Origin: Gammaproteobacteria bacterium
GTDB taxonomy: Bacteria > Pseudomonadota > Gammaproteobacteria > Pseudomonadales > Azotimanducaceae
DNA: 45,052 nucleotides
Assembly: GCA_009839505.1 (NCBI GenBank)
Contig: VXPO01000043.1
Span: 1-45,052, forward strand
Direction of reading: 5' to 3'
The first letter of the stretch is position 1. The number at the start of each line of letters is the position of its first letter. Made by a program: the position numbers and the translations under genes. The notes under the pieces are model-generated. The model was not told the origin of the DNA, made no database searches, and saw only the letters and a program-made list of their open reading frames with translations. Of this stretch, positions 10,901 to 18,724 are shown piece after piece.

Positions 10901-11509
10901 GTGGCGCCGGAGACCCGGTCCCGTATCGTCGCCCTGGCACTGGTGATCGGCGGGGTGTGGGCGGTATCGCTGGTTGCCTTGGGCTACGGCGACGCCCTGA
11001 TCTACCGCTTGGCGCTGGTGCCACGCCGAATCGACGGGCTGCCGGGTGTCGTTGCCATGCCGTTCGTGCACGGCTCCTTCGGTCACCTCATGTCGAACAC
11101 CATCCCGCTACTGGTGTTCGGTGCGTTCCTGCTGTTGCGAGGCGTCCGCTACTACGTCGCGATCAGTTTGGCCATCGTCGTGCTCGGCGGCGTGCTGTTG
11201 TGGATGTTCGGCCGCGAAGCCGCCCATATCGGTGCGAGTGGCGTGGTGTTCGGCTACTTCGGCTTCCTGGTGACGCGGGGCGTCTACGAACGTAGCCTGC
11301 AGGCTGTCGCCGTCGCCGTGGTGGTGGTGGTTCTCTACGGTGGAATGATTTTCGGCGTGCTGCCCGGGGCCGCCGGCGTGTCCTGGGACGGGCATCTGAC
11401 GGGCTTCGTCGCCGGCATCGTGGTGGCACGCTTGGCGTTCGGGATGGCAAGCAGACGCACCCATCAGCCCGCGACCCCGGTATCTGAGACGGACGGACAT
11501 CGCCAATGA
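10901..11509 (+). CDS. Rhomboid family intramembrane serine protease
   Basis: Polytopic inner-membrane protease of the rhomboid family, 202 residues from the chosen start. The Ser-His dyad is visible: Ser113 in HIGASGVVFG and His165 in SWDGHLTGFVAG. The upstream HGSFGHLMSN loop holds the conserved His62 and Asn66. About six hydrophobic segments are present. The frame is open back to a GTG at 10754 inside the PhyH gene, but those 49 extra residues are polar and unlike rhomboid N-termini. GTG 10901, just before the first membrane helix, is preferred, with moderate certainty. The stop overlaps the sulfatase-like ATG (ATGA), indicating translational coupling. Substrate unknown. Confidence 0.85.
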   Translation: MAPETRSRIVALALVIGGVWAVSLVALGYGDALIYRLALVPRRIDGLPGVVAMPFVHGSFGHLMSNTIPLLVFGAFLLLRGVRYYVAISLAIVVLGGVLLWMFGREAAHIGASGVVFGYFGFLVTRGVYERSLQAVAVAVVVVVLYGGMIFGVLPGAAGVSWDGHLTGFVAGIVVARLAFGMASRRTHQPATPVSETDGHRQ

Positions 11510-12900
11510 AGAACATCATCCTGCTCATCACGGACACGTTCCGCTACGACAACCTGGGCCAGCGCGCGCAGCGGCCGGTGCACACACCCGAACTCGATGC
11601 CTTCGCGGCGGATCGGGCGACCGCGGTGGAGGGCTTCCACGCCGGTAGCTTCCCGACGATTCCGCACCGTACGGACATCGCCACCGGACGACTCGGCTGG
11701 CCGCACTATCCGTGGCAGCCGATCGATCTGTCCGGGCGCAACCACATCGCCCGGCAACTCTCGCGTCAGGGCTACGCCACCCAGTTGCTGTGCGACTGTC
11801 CGCACCTGTTCAACGCCCGTTTCCAACAGGGTTTCCAAGCGGCCTACCAGCATCGGGGCCAGGAGGGCGATCGCCACCTGCTGCACCTCAACGACGACAT
11901 CGAGGAGGTCATGCCGCGCGCCAAGACCCGCGCGACGCCGAGTTTCCAGGGCAGGACGCTGGCCGACCTGCACCGTTGGATCAACCGCTACGCGAATCGC
12001 GAGGAGGAGATGTTCTGCGCGCGCACGGCGGCCACGACCGTGCGCTGGCTGGAGGAGAACCATCGCGCCTCGCCGTTCTTCCTGTGGGTCGACTTGTTCG
12101 ATCCCCACGAGCCCTGGGATCCACCGGAGTACCTGGTCCGCACCTACGATCCGGACTACGACGGCGAACCCATGCTGCATTGCAACTACGGGCCCGCCAG
12201 CGACTACTCGCCCGAAGAACTCAACAATCTCTGGGCCCACTACGCCGCGGAGACCCAGCTTGTCGACCGTCACTTGGGAAGAATCCTGCAGAAGGTGGAC
12301 GATCTGCGCCTGTGGGACGAAACCATCGTGGTCGTCACCAGCGACCACGGCACGAGCCTCGGCGAACACGACCGCACCGGCAAGAGCAACATTTCCGACC
12401 ACGACCCGCGGTACTGGCCGATCTATCCGGAGGTCAGCCACGTCCCCTTTCTGATCGCCGGCGGCGATGTACCTCGCGGCAAAAGCCTCGACATGCTGGC
12501 GCAGCCCGTGGACATCCAGCCGACCGTCGGCGAACTCGCCGGCGTAGACCCGGCGCCCTTGGAGCCCTTCGACGGGACTAGCTTCGCGACGGCGGTGCTG
12601 GAGAGCCGGCCGGATCACCGGGATCTAGCGGTAACCGGGACATTCGTACGCCTCGGCGATGACGGCACCTGCCCCGGCAAGAGCGTTACGCCGTGGGTCA
12701 CGGACGGCCGCTGGGGTTTTGCGCCCGTGGGCCACCAAGGTGCAGCCGAGCTGTACGACCTCAGGGCCGATCCGTTCGCCGAGACGGATGTCTCGGCCGC
12801 TCACGGCGACGTCGTCGCGAAGATGCGGTCGGGGCTTAAGGATCACCTCCGCGCGCACGCTGCCGACGAAGATCTCGTAGCGTGCTGGACAGCCGACTGA
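11506..12900 (+). CDS. Sulfatase-like hydrolase (alkaline phosphatase superfamily) with Thr at the nucleophile position
   Basis: Protein of 464 residues with the sulfatase fold. Metal-binding elements are the N-terminal ITDTFRYDN (Asp10, Thr11, Asp15) and TSDHGTSLGEH (Asp280, His281), with Lys293 nearby. The usual sulfatase nucleophile motif (C/S)-x-P-x-R appears as T51-I-P-H-R55. Threonine cannot be oxidised to formylglycine, so an ordinary sulfatase mechanism is doubtful; a phosphodiesterase or phosphonate hydrolase-like reaction using Thr directly is an alternative (inference). No signal peptide is seen, so it is probably cytoplasmic. It overlaps the rhomboid stop by 4 bases and is 10 bases from the M50 protease gene. 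The physiological substrate cannot be told. Confidence 0.85.
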   Translation: MKNIILLITDTFRYDNLGQRAQRPVHTPELDAFAADRATAVEGFHAGSFPTIPHRTDIATGRLGWPHYPWQPIDLSGRNHIARQLSRQGYATQLLCDCPHLFNARFQQGFQAAYQHRGQEGDRHLLHLNDDIEEVMPRAKTRATPSFQGRTLADLHRWINRYANREEEMFCARTAATTVRWLEENHRASPFFLWVDLFDPHEPWDPPEYLVRTYDPDYDGEPMLHCNYGPASDYSPEELNNLWAHYAAETQLVDRHLGRILQKVDDLRLWDETIVVVTSDHGTSLGEHDRTGKSNISDHDPRYWPIYPEVSHVPFLIAGGDVPRGKSLDMLAQPVDIQPTVGELAGVDPAPLEPFDGTSFATAVLESRPDHRDLAVTGTFVRLGDDGTCPGKSVTPWVTDGRWGFAPVGHQGAAELYDLRADPFAETDVSAAHGDVVAKMRSGLKDHLRAHAADEDLVACWTAD

Positions 12901-12910
12901 ACGCGGCACG

Positions 12911-13564
12911 ATGAACAACCTGATTTCGCTCGCCTTCGACGGTCAGATCGCGCTGTTCGCGGTGATCGTGACCGCCCTCGTGCTGTCGCTCTCGTGCCAC
13001 GAGTTCGGCCACGCATGGATCGCAAAGTTGAGTGGCGACGACACGGCGGAGCGGGCGGGTCGGTTGACACTCAATCCCGTCGCGCACATCGATCCCATGG
13101 GACTCCTGATGGTCCTGTTCGTGGGCTTCGGTTACGCCAAACCGGTACCGACCGATCCGCGCAACTACCGCTCGCAAAGGGCGGATCTGTGGGTCGCGGC
13201 GGCAGGCCCCGGAATGAACCTGCTGCTTGCGATGCTGGCGTGGAATTTCTTCCTGTCCATGCGGCTCGCCGGGGTCGAGTTCTTCGCCGGGTGGGACGCA
13301 CAGATGTTCTTCATCATCCTGGTCCAGGTGAACCTGCTGCTGATGGTCTTCAACCTGATCCCGTTGGGTCCCTTGGACGGTACCTACATCCTGCCGCACT
13401 TGCTGCCACGCCGCCTCGCGGGCATGTACCGCTACTACAACGACCGCTACGGCGTGTGGGGGCTGTTCGCGCTGATCGCCGCAGGGCTCCTGGGGCTTCC
13501 GGTGTTCAGCGGACTCATGTCGTTCGCGGAGTCGCTGTTGCCCTACATCACCTTCGTGATCTAG
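12911..13564 (+). CDS. Site-2 protease-like M50 family metallopeptidase
   Basis: Compact polytopic zinc protease of 217 residues. The zinc motif H30-E-F-G-H34 lies in the first membrane segment, and the second motif NLIPLGPLDG (148-157, Asp156 as third ligand) in a later one. There is no PDZ domain, so this is the small S2P subgroup and not RseP, the protease that cleaves RseA in the sigma-E pathway. About five to six hydrophobic segments are present. It begins 10 bases after the sulfatase-like gene and ends one base before the ffh GTG, so it is probably transcribed with both. Possible roles are intramembrane cleavage of a small membrane regulator or signal-peptide remnants; the substrate is unknown. 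Confidence 0.88.
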   Translation: MNNLISLAFDGQIALFAVIVTALVLSLSCHEFGHAWIAKLSGDDTAERAGRLTLNPVAHIDPMGLLMVLFVGFGYAKPVPTDPRNYRSQRADLWVAAAGPGMNLLLAMLAWNFFLSMRLAGVEFFAGWDAQMFFIILVQVNLLLMVFNLIPLGPLDGTYILPHLLPRRLAGMYRYYNDRYGVWGLFALIAAGLLGLPVFSGLMSFAESLLPYITFVI

Positions 13565-13565
13565 C

Positions 13566-14966
13566 GTGTTCGAAGGCTTGTCCAATCGCCTGACGAAGGC
13601 GCTGCGCGCCGTATCGGGTCGCGCCCGCCTGACCGAGGACAACATCGCGGGCGCTGTGCGTCAGGTTCGCATCGCCTTGCTGGAGGCCGACGTGGCGCTG
13701 TCGGTGGTGCGGTCGTTCACCGCCGACGTTCAGCAACGCGCCATTGGCAACGAGGTCACAGGTTCGCTGGATGCGGGCCAGGCGTTCCTGAAGATCGTGC
13801 ACGAGGAACTCGTGCGCTTGATGGGGGAGGCAAACGACGCCTTGAGCCTGGCGGTCACGCCTCCCGCGGTGGTCCTCACAGCCGGGCTTCAGGGTGCGGG
13901 AAAGACGGCGACGGTCGCCAAGCTCGCCCGCTACCTCGCTGAACGCGAGAGCAAGCGTGTCGCCGTAGTCAGCGCGGACGTGCATCGTCCGGCCGCCATC
14001 GAGCAGCTCGAGACGCTCGCCCGGGAGGCGGGCGTTCGGTTCATTCCAAGTCGGGCGGACGAAGATCCCGTGGCTATCGCCAAGCGCGCGCGGGGCGATG
14101 CTGGAACGCACTTGGACGACGTGCTGATCGTCGACACCGCGGGTCGTCTGGCCATCGACGAGCAGATGATGGAAGAGATCGCCGCCATCCACGGTGTGCT
14201 TGAGCCGATTGAGACGTTGTTTGTCGTGGACGCCATGACCGGGCAGGACGCCGCGACCACCGCCAAGGCTTTCGACGCCGCGCTGCCGCTCACCGGGGTG
14301 GTCCTCGCCAAGGCCGATGGGGACGCCCGGGGCGGCGCCGCGCTGTCCGTGCGTGCCGTTACCGGCAAGCCCATCAAGTTTCTCGGCGTCGGCGAGAAGA
14401 CCGACGCGCTCGAGGCCTTCCACCCGGACCGCATCGCGTCCCGCATCCTCGGCATGGGCGACGTGCTGACCCTGATCGAGGATGCCGAACGCAAGGTCGA
14501 CAGGAAGAAGGCTTCCCGCCTAGCCAGGAAGATACAGAAAGGCAGCCGCTTCGACTTGTCGGACTTCCGCGACCAGCTACGGCAGATGGGCAGCCTCGGC
14601 GGCATGGAGGGCCTGATGGAGAGGCTCCCTGGCATGGACCAACTTCCGCCCGCCGCCCAGGCCAAGATGGACGGCGCCAGGTTTCGCCGCATGGAAGTCA
14701 TCATCGACTCCATGACGCCCCAGGAACGCCACTTCCCGGACGTCATCAACGGTTCCCGCAAGCGCCGTATCGCGAACGGCAGCGGCACCAGCGTCCAGGA
14801 CGTCAACCAACTGCTGAAGCAGCACCGGCAGATGCAGAAAACCATGCGCAAGGTGACCCGCAAAGGCGGCATGGACCGCATGATGCGCGGCCTCGCCGCC
14901 GCTGAAGGCACCACCACCGGGTCGCTTGGCAGAAAGCCCACCAAGCGCCGTAAACAACGCCGATGA
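13566..14966 (+). CDS. ffh: Signal recognition particle protein Ffh
   Basis: GTPase subunit of the bacterial signal recognition particle. It binds 4.5S RNA and hydrophobic signal sequences on nascent chains and docks with FtsY. It is 466 residues, slightly longer than the usual 450. The N domain helical bundle is at about 1-95. The G domain has GLQGAGKT (107-114), DTAGR (near residue 190) and the LAKADGDARGGAALS motif. The Met-rich M domain runs from about 325 to 430, with the RNA-binding SGTSVQDVNQLLKQH stretch. The C-terminus is Lys/Arg-rich. GTG 13566 begins MFEGLSNRL, the conserved start. It lies directly upstream of the rpsP operon, as in E. coli. Confidence 0.97.
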   Translation: MFEGLSNRLTKALRAVSGRARLTEDNIAGAVRQVRIALLEADVALSVVRSFTADVQQRAIGNEVTGSLDAGQAFLKIVHEELVRLMGEANDALSLAVTPPAVVLTAGLQGAGKTATVAKLARYLAERESKRVAVVSADVHRPAAIEQLETLAREAGVRFIPSRADEDPVAIAKRARGDAGTHLDDVLIVDTAGRLAIDEQMMEEIAAIHGVLEPIETLFVVDAMTGQDAATTAKAFDAALPLTGVVLAKADGDARGGAALSVRAVTGKPIKFLGVGEKTDALEAFHPDRIASRILGMGDVLTLIEDAERKVDRKKASRLARKIQKGSRFDLSDFRDQLRQMGSLGGMEGLMERLPGMDQLPPAAQAKMDGARFRRMEVIIDSMTPQERHFPDVINGSRKRRIANGSGTSVQDVNQLLKQHRQMQKTMRKVTRKGGMDRMMRGLAAAEGTTTGSLGRKPTKRRKQRR

Positions 14967-14971
14967 TCGCC

Positions 14972-14992
14972 CGAGAATGCGCAGCATTCTCG
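14972..14992. other. Short perfect hairpin between ffh and rpsP
   Basis: A 9-base perfect stem (CGAGAATGC / GCATTCTCG) with a 3-base loop starts 5 bases after the ffh stop. No T-run follows, so it is not a standard intrinsic terminator. It could be an mRNA 3'-stabilising hairpin or a degenerate terminator ahead of the rpsP promoter. Confidence 0.6.
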
Positions 14993-15005
14993 ACACGCGC
15001 AACGC

Positions 15006-15034
15006 ATGACCCTACTGCCGGGGAGTGCTAGAAT
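15006..15034 (+). promoter_or_regulatory. Predicted sigma-70 promoter for the rpsP-rimM-trmD-rplS operon
   Basis: ATGACC (15006-15011) and TAGAAT (15029-15034) are separated by exactly 17 bases, matching 4/6 and 5/6 of the consensus. Transcription would start near 15041, leaving a leader of about 25 bases before the rpsP GTG. A strong promoter is expected here because rpsP heads a ribosomal operon. Confidence 0.55.
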
Positions 15035-15065
15035 CGCGCGCTTCATTTTTGGCAGGTGCCCCAAC

Positions 15066-15575
15066 GTGGTCACGATTCGATTGGCGCGCCACGGTGGCAA
15101 GAAGAACCCCTTCTACCACGTTACCGTGGCCGAGAAGTCAGCCAAGCGGGACGGTCGATTCATCGAGCGTCTGGGCTTCTACAACCCGGTGGCGCGGGGT
15201 CGCGACGAGACATTGCGCATCGACTTGGAGCGCCTCGACTACTGGCTGTCCAACGGTGCCCAAGCCAGTCAACGGGTCAAACAGCTCGTTGCGCGGTCGC
15301 AAAAAGGTTTGGACGCGGTTCCGACGGACGCTGATACCGCCGACAGCGCTGCCGCCACCGATGACACCAACGTTGCTGCCGAAGAGACGGCTGGCGCTAC
15401 CGATGAGGAGGCCACCGCTACCGAAGAGACGGTCGTCGCCGCGGACGAGACGGTGGCGGGGGCCGACGAGCCTTCCGGCGAGACCGGGGCGGAAGTTAAC
15501 GACGACACCGAAACTGGCGATGCGGCCGCAGCCGACGCCGATGACGAGACTCCGGCGGACGACGACACCGCCTAG
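15066..15575 (+). CDS. rpsP: 30S ribosomal protein S16 with long acidic C-terminal extension
   Basis: Small-subunit ribosomal protein needed for 30S assembly. Residues 1-80 are a normal S16 ([17 protein letters not shown], then [12 protein letters not shown] and [10 protein letters not shown]). From about residue 82 to 169 the protein continues as a low-complexity tail of Ala, Thr, Asp, Glu, Gly and Val with about 30 acidic residues and no Lys or Arg. S16 is usually 80-90 residues, so the protein is doubled in length. The tail is in frame up to the TAG and the rimM ATG follows after 3 bases, so it does not look like a sequencing frameshift. GTG 15066 gives the conserved MVTIR start. Function of the tail is unknown. 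Confidence 0.95.
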   Translation: MVTIRLARHGGKKNPFYHVTVAEKSAKRDGRFIERLGFYNPVARGRDETLRIDLERLDYWLSNGAQASQRVKQLVARSQKGLDAVPTDADTADSAAATDDTNVAAEETAGATDEEATATEETVVAADETVAGADEPSGETGAEVNDDTETGDAAAADADDETPADDDTA

Positions 15576-15578
15576 GCG

Positions 15579-16079
15579 ATGGCACAACCCGTTCTCGTCG
15601 GCATGATCGGCGGGCCGTTCGGCGTGAAGGGATGGGCGCATGTGAATTCCTATACCGAACCGCCGGCCAACCTTCTGAGCTACACGCCTTGGCTGCTCAA
15701 ACGCCGGAATCGCTGGGAGGTCGTGGATGTCCAGGCACAGGAACACGGAAACGGCCTCATCGCGCGCATCGAAGGTTCCCACGACCGCGATGTGGCCGCA
15801 GAGTGGAGCGGTACGCCGATTGGCGTCGACGCCAGCGTTCTGCCGGCGCCGACCGAGGGCGAATACTACTGGCGGGACCTCGTGGGTCTGCAGGTTGTGA
15901 ATGAGTCCGGTGTCGATCTGGGGAAAGTCGTGAGGTTGTTCTCCACGCCTGCGCACGATGTCATGGTCGTTGCACATGGCAGCGGCGAGCGGCTGATTCC
16001 GTTCGTACGCGAGGTGGTGATCGCCGTTGAGGCCGCTGGGGGTAGGGTGGTCGTGGACTGGGACCAGGATTGGGTCTGA
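15579..16079 (+). CDS. rimM: Ribosome maturation factor RimM
   Basis: Assembly factor that binds S19 and helps mature the 3' domain of 16S rRNA in the 30S subunit. At 166 residues it is a normal length. The N-terminal RimM barrel starts with VGMIGGPFGVKGWAHVNSYT, and the C-terminal PRC-barrel half contains EYYWRDLVGLQV and the VVRLFSTPAHDVMVV stretch, ending in the IPFVREVV motif typical of the family. It starts 3 bases after rpsP, and its TGA overlaps the trmD ATG (TGATG), so the three genes are translationally coupled. Confidence 0.96.
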   Translation: MAQPVLVGMIGGPFGVKGWAHVNSYTEPPANLLSYTPWLLKRRNRWEVVDVQAQEHGNGLIARIEGSHDRDVAAEWSGTPIGVDASVLPAPTEGEYYWRDLVGLQVVNESGVDLGKVVRLFSTPAHDVMVVAHGSGERLIPFVREVVIAVEAAGGRVVVDWDQDWV

Positions 16080-16825
16080 TGAAGACGGCGATCGTGACCC
16101 TGTTCCCGGAGCTCGTCGACGGCTTCCTGACAACGGGCGTGCTGGGACGAGCCGTGCGCGACGGCCGCCTCGAGTGTGCGCGGTTCAATCCCCGGAACTA
16201 CGCCCATGATGCGCGCAAGACAGTGGACGACCGTCCGTTCGGCGGCGGTGCCGGGATGGTGATGATGGTCGAGCCCCTCGGCGAGGCAGTGAGCGCCGCC
16301 CGTTCGGCCGTTCCCGAGGGAGCGCCTGTGGTGTTTCTGAGTCCCCAGGGCGAGCGATTCGATCACCGGATCGCCGCCGAACTGGCGGCTCTCGAAGGCT
16401 TCGTGCTGGTCGCCGCTCGCTACGAGGGCGTCGACGAGCGGTTCGTCGAGCGCCATGTGGATCGCGAACTGTCCATCGGCGACTACGTACTCTCCGGCGG
16501 CGAATTGGCCGCCTTGGTGGTTCTCGACTCGGCAGTGCGGCTGTTGCCGGGTGTCGTCGGCAATCCCGATTCGATCACCCGCGAATCCCATGTGGACGGA
16601 CTGCTCGACTATCCGCAATATACGCGTCCCGAGACGCACACGACGGGACGTACTCCCGAGGTCCTGTTGTCTGGCAACCATGGGGCCGTGGCGACGTGGC
16701 GGAAGCGCGAAGCGCTGGGGCGAACCTGGCTGCGGCGACCGGATCTGCTACTCGACCGCGAACTCGGCGAAGATGACCGCGCCCTGCTCGCGAGCTACAT
16801 ACGCGACACGGCGGGCGCATCCTGA
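16079..16825 (+). CDS. trmD: tRNA (guanine-37-N1)-methyltransferase TrmD
   Basis: SPOUT-class methyltransferase using S-adenosylmethionine to methylate G37 next to the anticodon, which prevents +1 frameshifting. It has 248 residues. Knot-forming and cofactor motifs are visible: FLSPQGERF (87-94), RYEGVDERF (114-122), [13 protein letters not shown] (132-144) and [11 protein letters not shown] (161-171). ATG 16079 is chosen because it overlaps the rimM stop; a TTG at 16070 is possible. rplS follows after a 38-base gap that carries its own strong Shine-Dalgarno. Confidence 0.97.
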   Translation: MKTAIVTLFPELVDGFLTTGVLGRAVRDGRLECARFNPRNYAHDARKTVDDRPFGGGAGMVMMVEPLGEAVSAARSAVPEGAPVVFLSPQGERFDHRIAAELAALEGFVLVAARYEGVDERFVERHVDRELSIGDYVLSGGELAALVVLDSAVRLLPGVVGNPDSITRESHVDGLLDYPQYTRPETHTTGRTPEVLLSGNHGAVATWRKREALGRTWLRRPDLLLDRELGEDDRALLASYIRDTAGAS

Positions 16826-16863
16826 AGCCGTCTGCCGCAAGCACCGAATCAGGAGGAGACACG

Positions 16864-17214
16864 ATGCACCGCAACAAGACCATCGAGCAAATCGAAACCG
16901 AGCAGTTGAAGACCGACCTCCCGGACTTCTCACCGGGCGACACCGTGGTCGTGCAAGTGCGCGTGCGCGAAGGCTCCCGTGAACGCCTTCAGGCATTCGA
17001 GGGTGTCGTCATCGCGAAGCGCAACCGCGGTCTCAACTCGGCCTTTACGGTACGCAAGATATCCCATGGGGTGGGTGTCGAGCGGACGTTTCAGACGCAC
17101 AGCCCCTTGATCGCCTCGGTCGAGCTCAAGCGCCGGGGCGACGTGCGCCAGGCGAAGCTCTACTACCTGCGTGAACGGCGCGGCCGCGCTGCCCGAATCC
17201 GGGAGAAGGTGTAG
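16864..17214 (+). CDS. rplS: 50S ribosomal protein L19
   Basis: Large-subunit protein at the 30S-50S interface, 116 residues, normal length. Family stretches [32 protein letters not shown] and [13 protein letters not shown] are all visible, ending in the basic [18 protein letters not shown] strong AGGAGGAG Shine-Dalgarno precedes the ATG. It is the last gene of the S16 operon and is followed 8 bases after the stop by a long palindrome. Confidence 0.97.
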   Translation: MHRNKTIEQIETEQLKTDLPDFSPGDTVVVQVRVREGSRERLQAFEGVVIAKRNRGLNSAFTVRKISHGVGVERTFQTHSPLIASVELKRRGDVRQAKLYYLRERRGRAARIREKV

Positions 17215-17222
17215 GTAATCTC

Positions 17223-17310
17223 CCGTAGGGGCGACCCTTGTGGTCGCCCGTCCTGGCCACCGACACCGTGCCGGGACGAGCACGGGCGACCACAAGGGTC
17301 GCCCCTACGG
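17223..17310. repeat. Dispersed palindromic repeat, family A, copy 2 (perfect 29-base arms)
   Basis: Arms at 17223-17251 and 17282-17310 are perfect reverse complements of 29 bases around a 30-base spacer; each arm is itself partly palindromic (GGGCGACC..GGTCGCCC). The same arm is found at the end of the malonyl-CoA synthetase gene, and an 11-15 base remnant lies near 37465-37479. The element may protect the rplS mRNA end or act as a terminator; no U-tract is present. Confidence 0.8.
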
Positions 17311-17637
17311 TTCTGGTTCGGGCACCTTTCCGAGGGGAGCAACCAGCCTGCCAGGCGTTGGATTCGAAGGGGAGAACGCGCCGCCTGGCAAGCTGGCATT
17401 GTCCAGCACCGGGAGAGGCGACCGGCGACTGAACCGTCCGTGCGACCGATCGGATGATCCAATGATCGGGACCGATCGGATACCCGGACTTGACCTATCT
17501 AAGCAGGGACCGTGCCAGACGGTCGCGCTGTTCGGTGACTTTTCTGGAATTTCCCCAGTCTTTCAATGGTTTGGGTATACTCCCGCCCGGTCGCGTGGGG
17601 TTCTGCACCGGGATGTGCCAGACGATCGTGGACAAGG
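17311..17637. other. Gene-poor stretch between rplS and xerD with a second inverted repeat
   Basis: No gene is supported here. An imperfect inverted repeat (CCAGCCTGCCAGGCG at 17343-17357 against 17382-17396, one mismatch, 24-base loop) follows the family A element. The 12-mer GACCGATCGGAT occurs twice about 26 bases apart around 17443-17480. A TATACT at 17576-17581 could be a -10 box for xerD, but I see no convincing -35. Confidence 0.45.
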
Positions 17638-18543
17638 ATGCCTAGAGCTGTGACCCAAGATGGTGCAATCGAAGCCCACTTGGACCATTTGTGGATGCAA
17701 CGTGGTCTCAGCCGGGCGACCCTCGCCGGGTACCGTCGCGATCTCAAGGGCTTCGCCGGCTGGCTACAACGCGACCTCGCCTCCGCCAGCGAAGCCGACC
17801 TGCAGGAGTATCTCGCCTCGCGTCTTGCCGAACACCGGTCTCCACGCAGCGTCGCCCGCTTTCTCTCCGCTGCCCGGGGCTTTTACCGCCACGCACTGGA
17901 CGCGGGTTCGCTCCAGGTGGATCCCACGGCCAACCTGAGTAGCCCGCTGCTCGGGCGTCCGCTTCCCGGTTCGCTGACCGAGGACGAGGTGGAGCGCTTG
18001 CTGGGGGCACCGAGGAGTGACGACCCCGAAGGCCAGCCGGTCGGCTTCCGGGATCGCACGATGCTGGAGACGCTCTACGCTACGGGACTGAGGGTATCGG
18101 AGCTGGTGTCGCTGAGTCTCACCTCCCTCAACCTGCGACGCGGTACCGTCCAAGTGATTGGCAAGGGCGGCAAGGAGCGGCTGGTCCCCATGGGAGAGAC
18201 CGCCGTCGACTGGGTGGAGCGGTATGCCCGCTCGGCCCGTCCGGCCATTCTCAAGAATCGCGCGAGTCCCGCGCTGTTCGTCAGCAACAGAGCGCAGGCC
18301 ATGACGCGCCAAACGTTCTGGTACATGGTCAAGCGCTATGCCGCGTCCGCCGGCATCGAGCGGGAGATTTCCCCTCATACGCTTCGCCACGCGTTCGCCA
18401 CGCACCTGGTCAACCACGGCGCTGACCTGCGCGCCGTGCAGCTCATGCTCGGTCATGCAGACTTGTCGACCACCCAGATTTATACTCACGTCGCCCGCGA
18501 CCGGTTGAAAAGCCTGCATGCGGAACATCACCCGCGGGGCTAG
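17638..18543 (+). CDS. xerD: Site-specific tyrosine recombinase XerD
   Basis: Tyrosine recombinase that, with XerC, resolves chromosome dimers at dif under FtsK control. It has 301 residues, the usual size. The N-terminal SAM-like domain (about 10-95) contains the GLSRATLAGYRRDL stretch. The catalytic residues are Arg152 (ATGLRVSEL), Lys176 (IGKGGKERLVP), His247 and Arg250 (HTLRHAFATHL), His273 (LGHADLSTTQ) and Tyr282 (IYTHV), so it is complete. ATG 17638 or GTG 17650 are both reasonable starts; the frame is open further upstream to 17566 but that part is atypical. A dsbC gene follows, as in E. coli and Pseudomonas, which argues for XerD rather than XerC or a phage integrase. Confidence 0.94.
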   Translation: MPRAVTQDGAIEAHLDHLWMQRGLSRATLAGYRRDLKGFAGWLQRDLASASEADLQEYLASRLAEHRSPRSVARFLSAARGFYRHALDAGSLQVDPTANLSSPLLGRPLPGSLTEDEVERLLGAPRSDDPEGQPVGFRDRTMLETLYATGLRVSELVSLSLTSLNLRRGTVQVIGKGGKERLVPMGETAVDWVERYARSARPAILKNRASPALFVSNRAQAMTRQTFWYMVKRYAASAGIEREISPHTLRHAFATHLVNHGADLRAVQLMLGHADLSTTQIYTHVARDRLKSLHAEHHPRG

Positions 18544-18695
18544 GGAAGCTCTGATCAAGAGCTTCTCTAGCGCGGCACAGGGATGTGCCGCCAAATTCGA
18601 TGGCGCAAGCCATTGAATTTGTGAGCAAAACAAAACCGCGCTTTTGTTTTGCTCCTGATCAAGCCCATGGACGGGCTTGATCAGAGGTTTCATAG
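18541..18695. mobile_element. Element of five consecutive hairpins with imperfect terminal inverted repeats
   Basis: Five back-to-back stem-loops fill 18545-18684: 18545-18565 (8-base stem), 18572-18591 (7-base stem), 18592-18621 (13-base stem, one mismatch), 18623-18654 (13-base perfect stem) and 18655-18684 (12-base perfect stem). The outer ends, CTCTGATCAAG on the left and CTTGATCAGAG on the right, are reverse complements extending imperfectly outward, which is the structure of a small non-autonomous element. It starts at the xerD TAG stop and ends 30 bases before dsbC. Family not recognised. Confidence 0.65.
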
Positions 18696-18724
18696 TGTGG
18701 AATGAACCAGATCCGGAGGTTCCC

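Noticed and set aside
12911-13564. RseP, the sigma-E pathway site-2 protease
   Set aside because: The protein is only 217 residues and has no PDZ domain.
17223-17310. Standard rho-independent terminator after rplS
   Set aside because: The stems are long and GC-rich but no U-tract follows on either strand, and the same sequence is dispersed elsewhere, so it is listed as a repeat.
18545-18684. tRNA or other known structured RNA in the five-hairpin array
   Set aside because: No cloverleaf, anticodon arm or T-loop sequence fits; the hairpins are tandem rather than nested.
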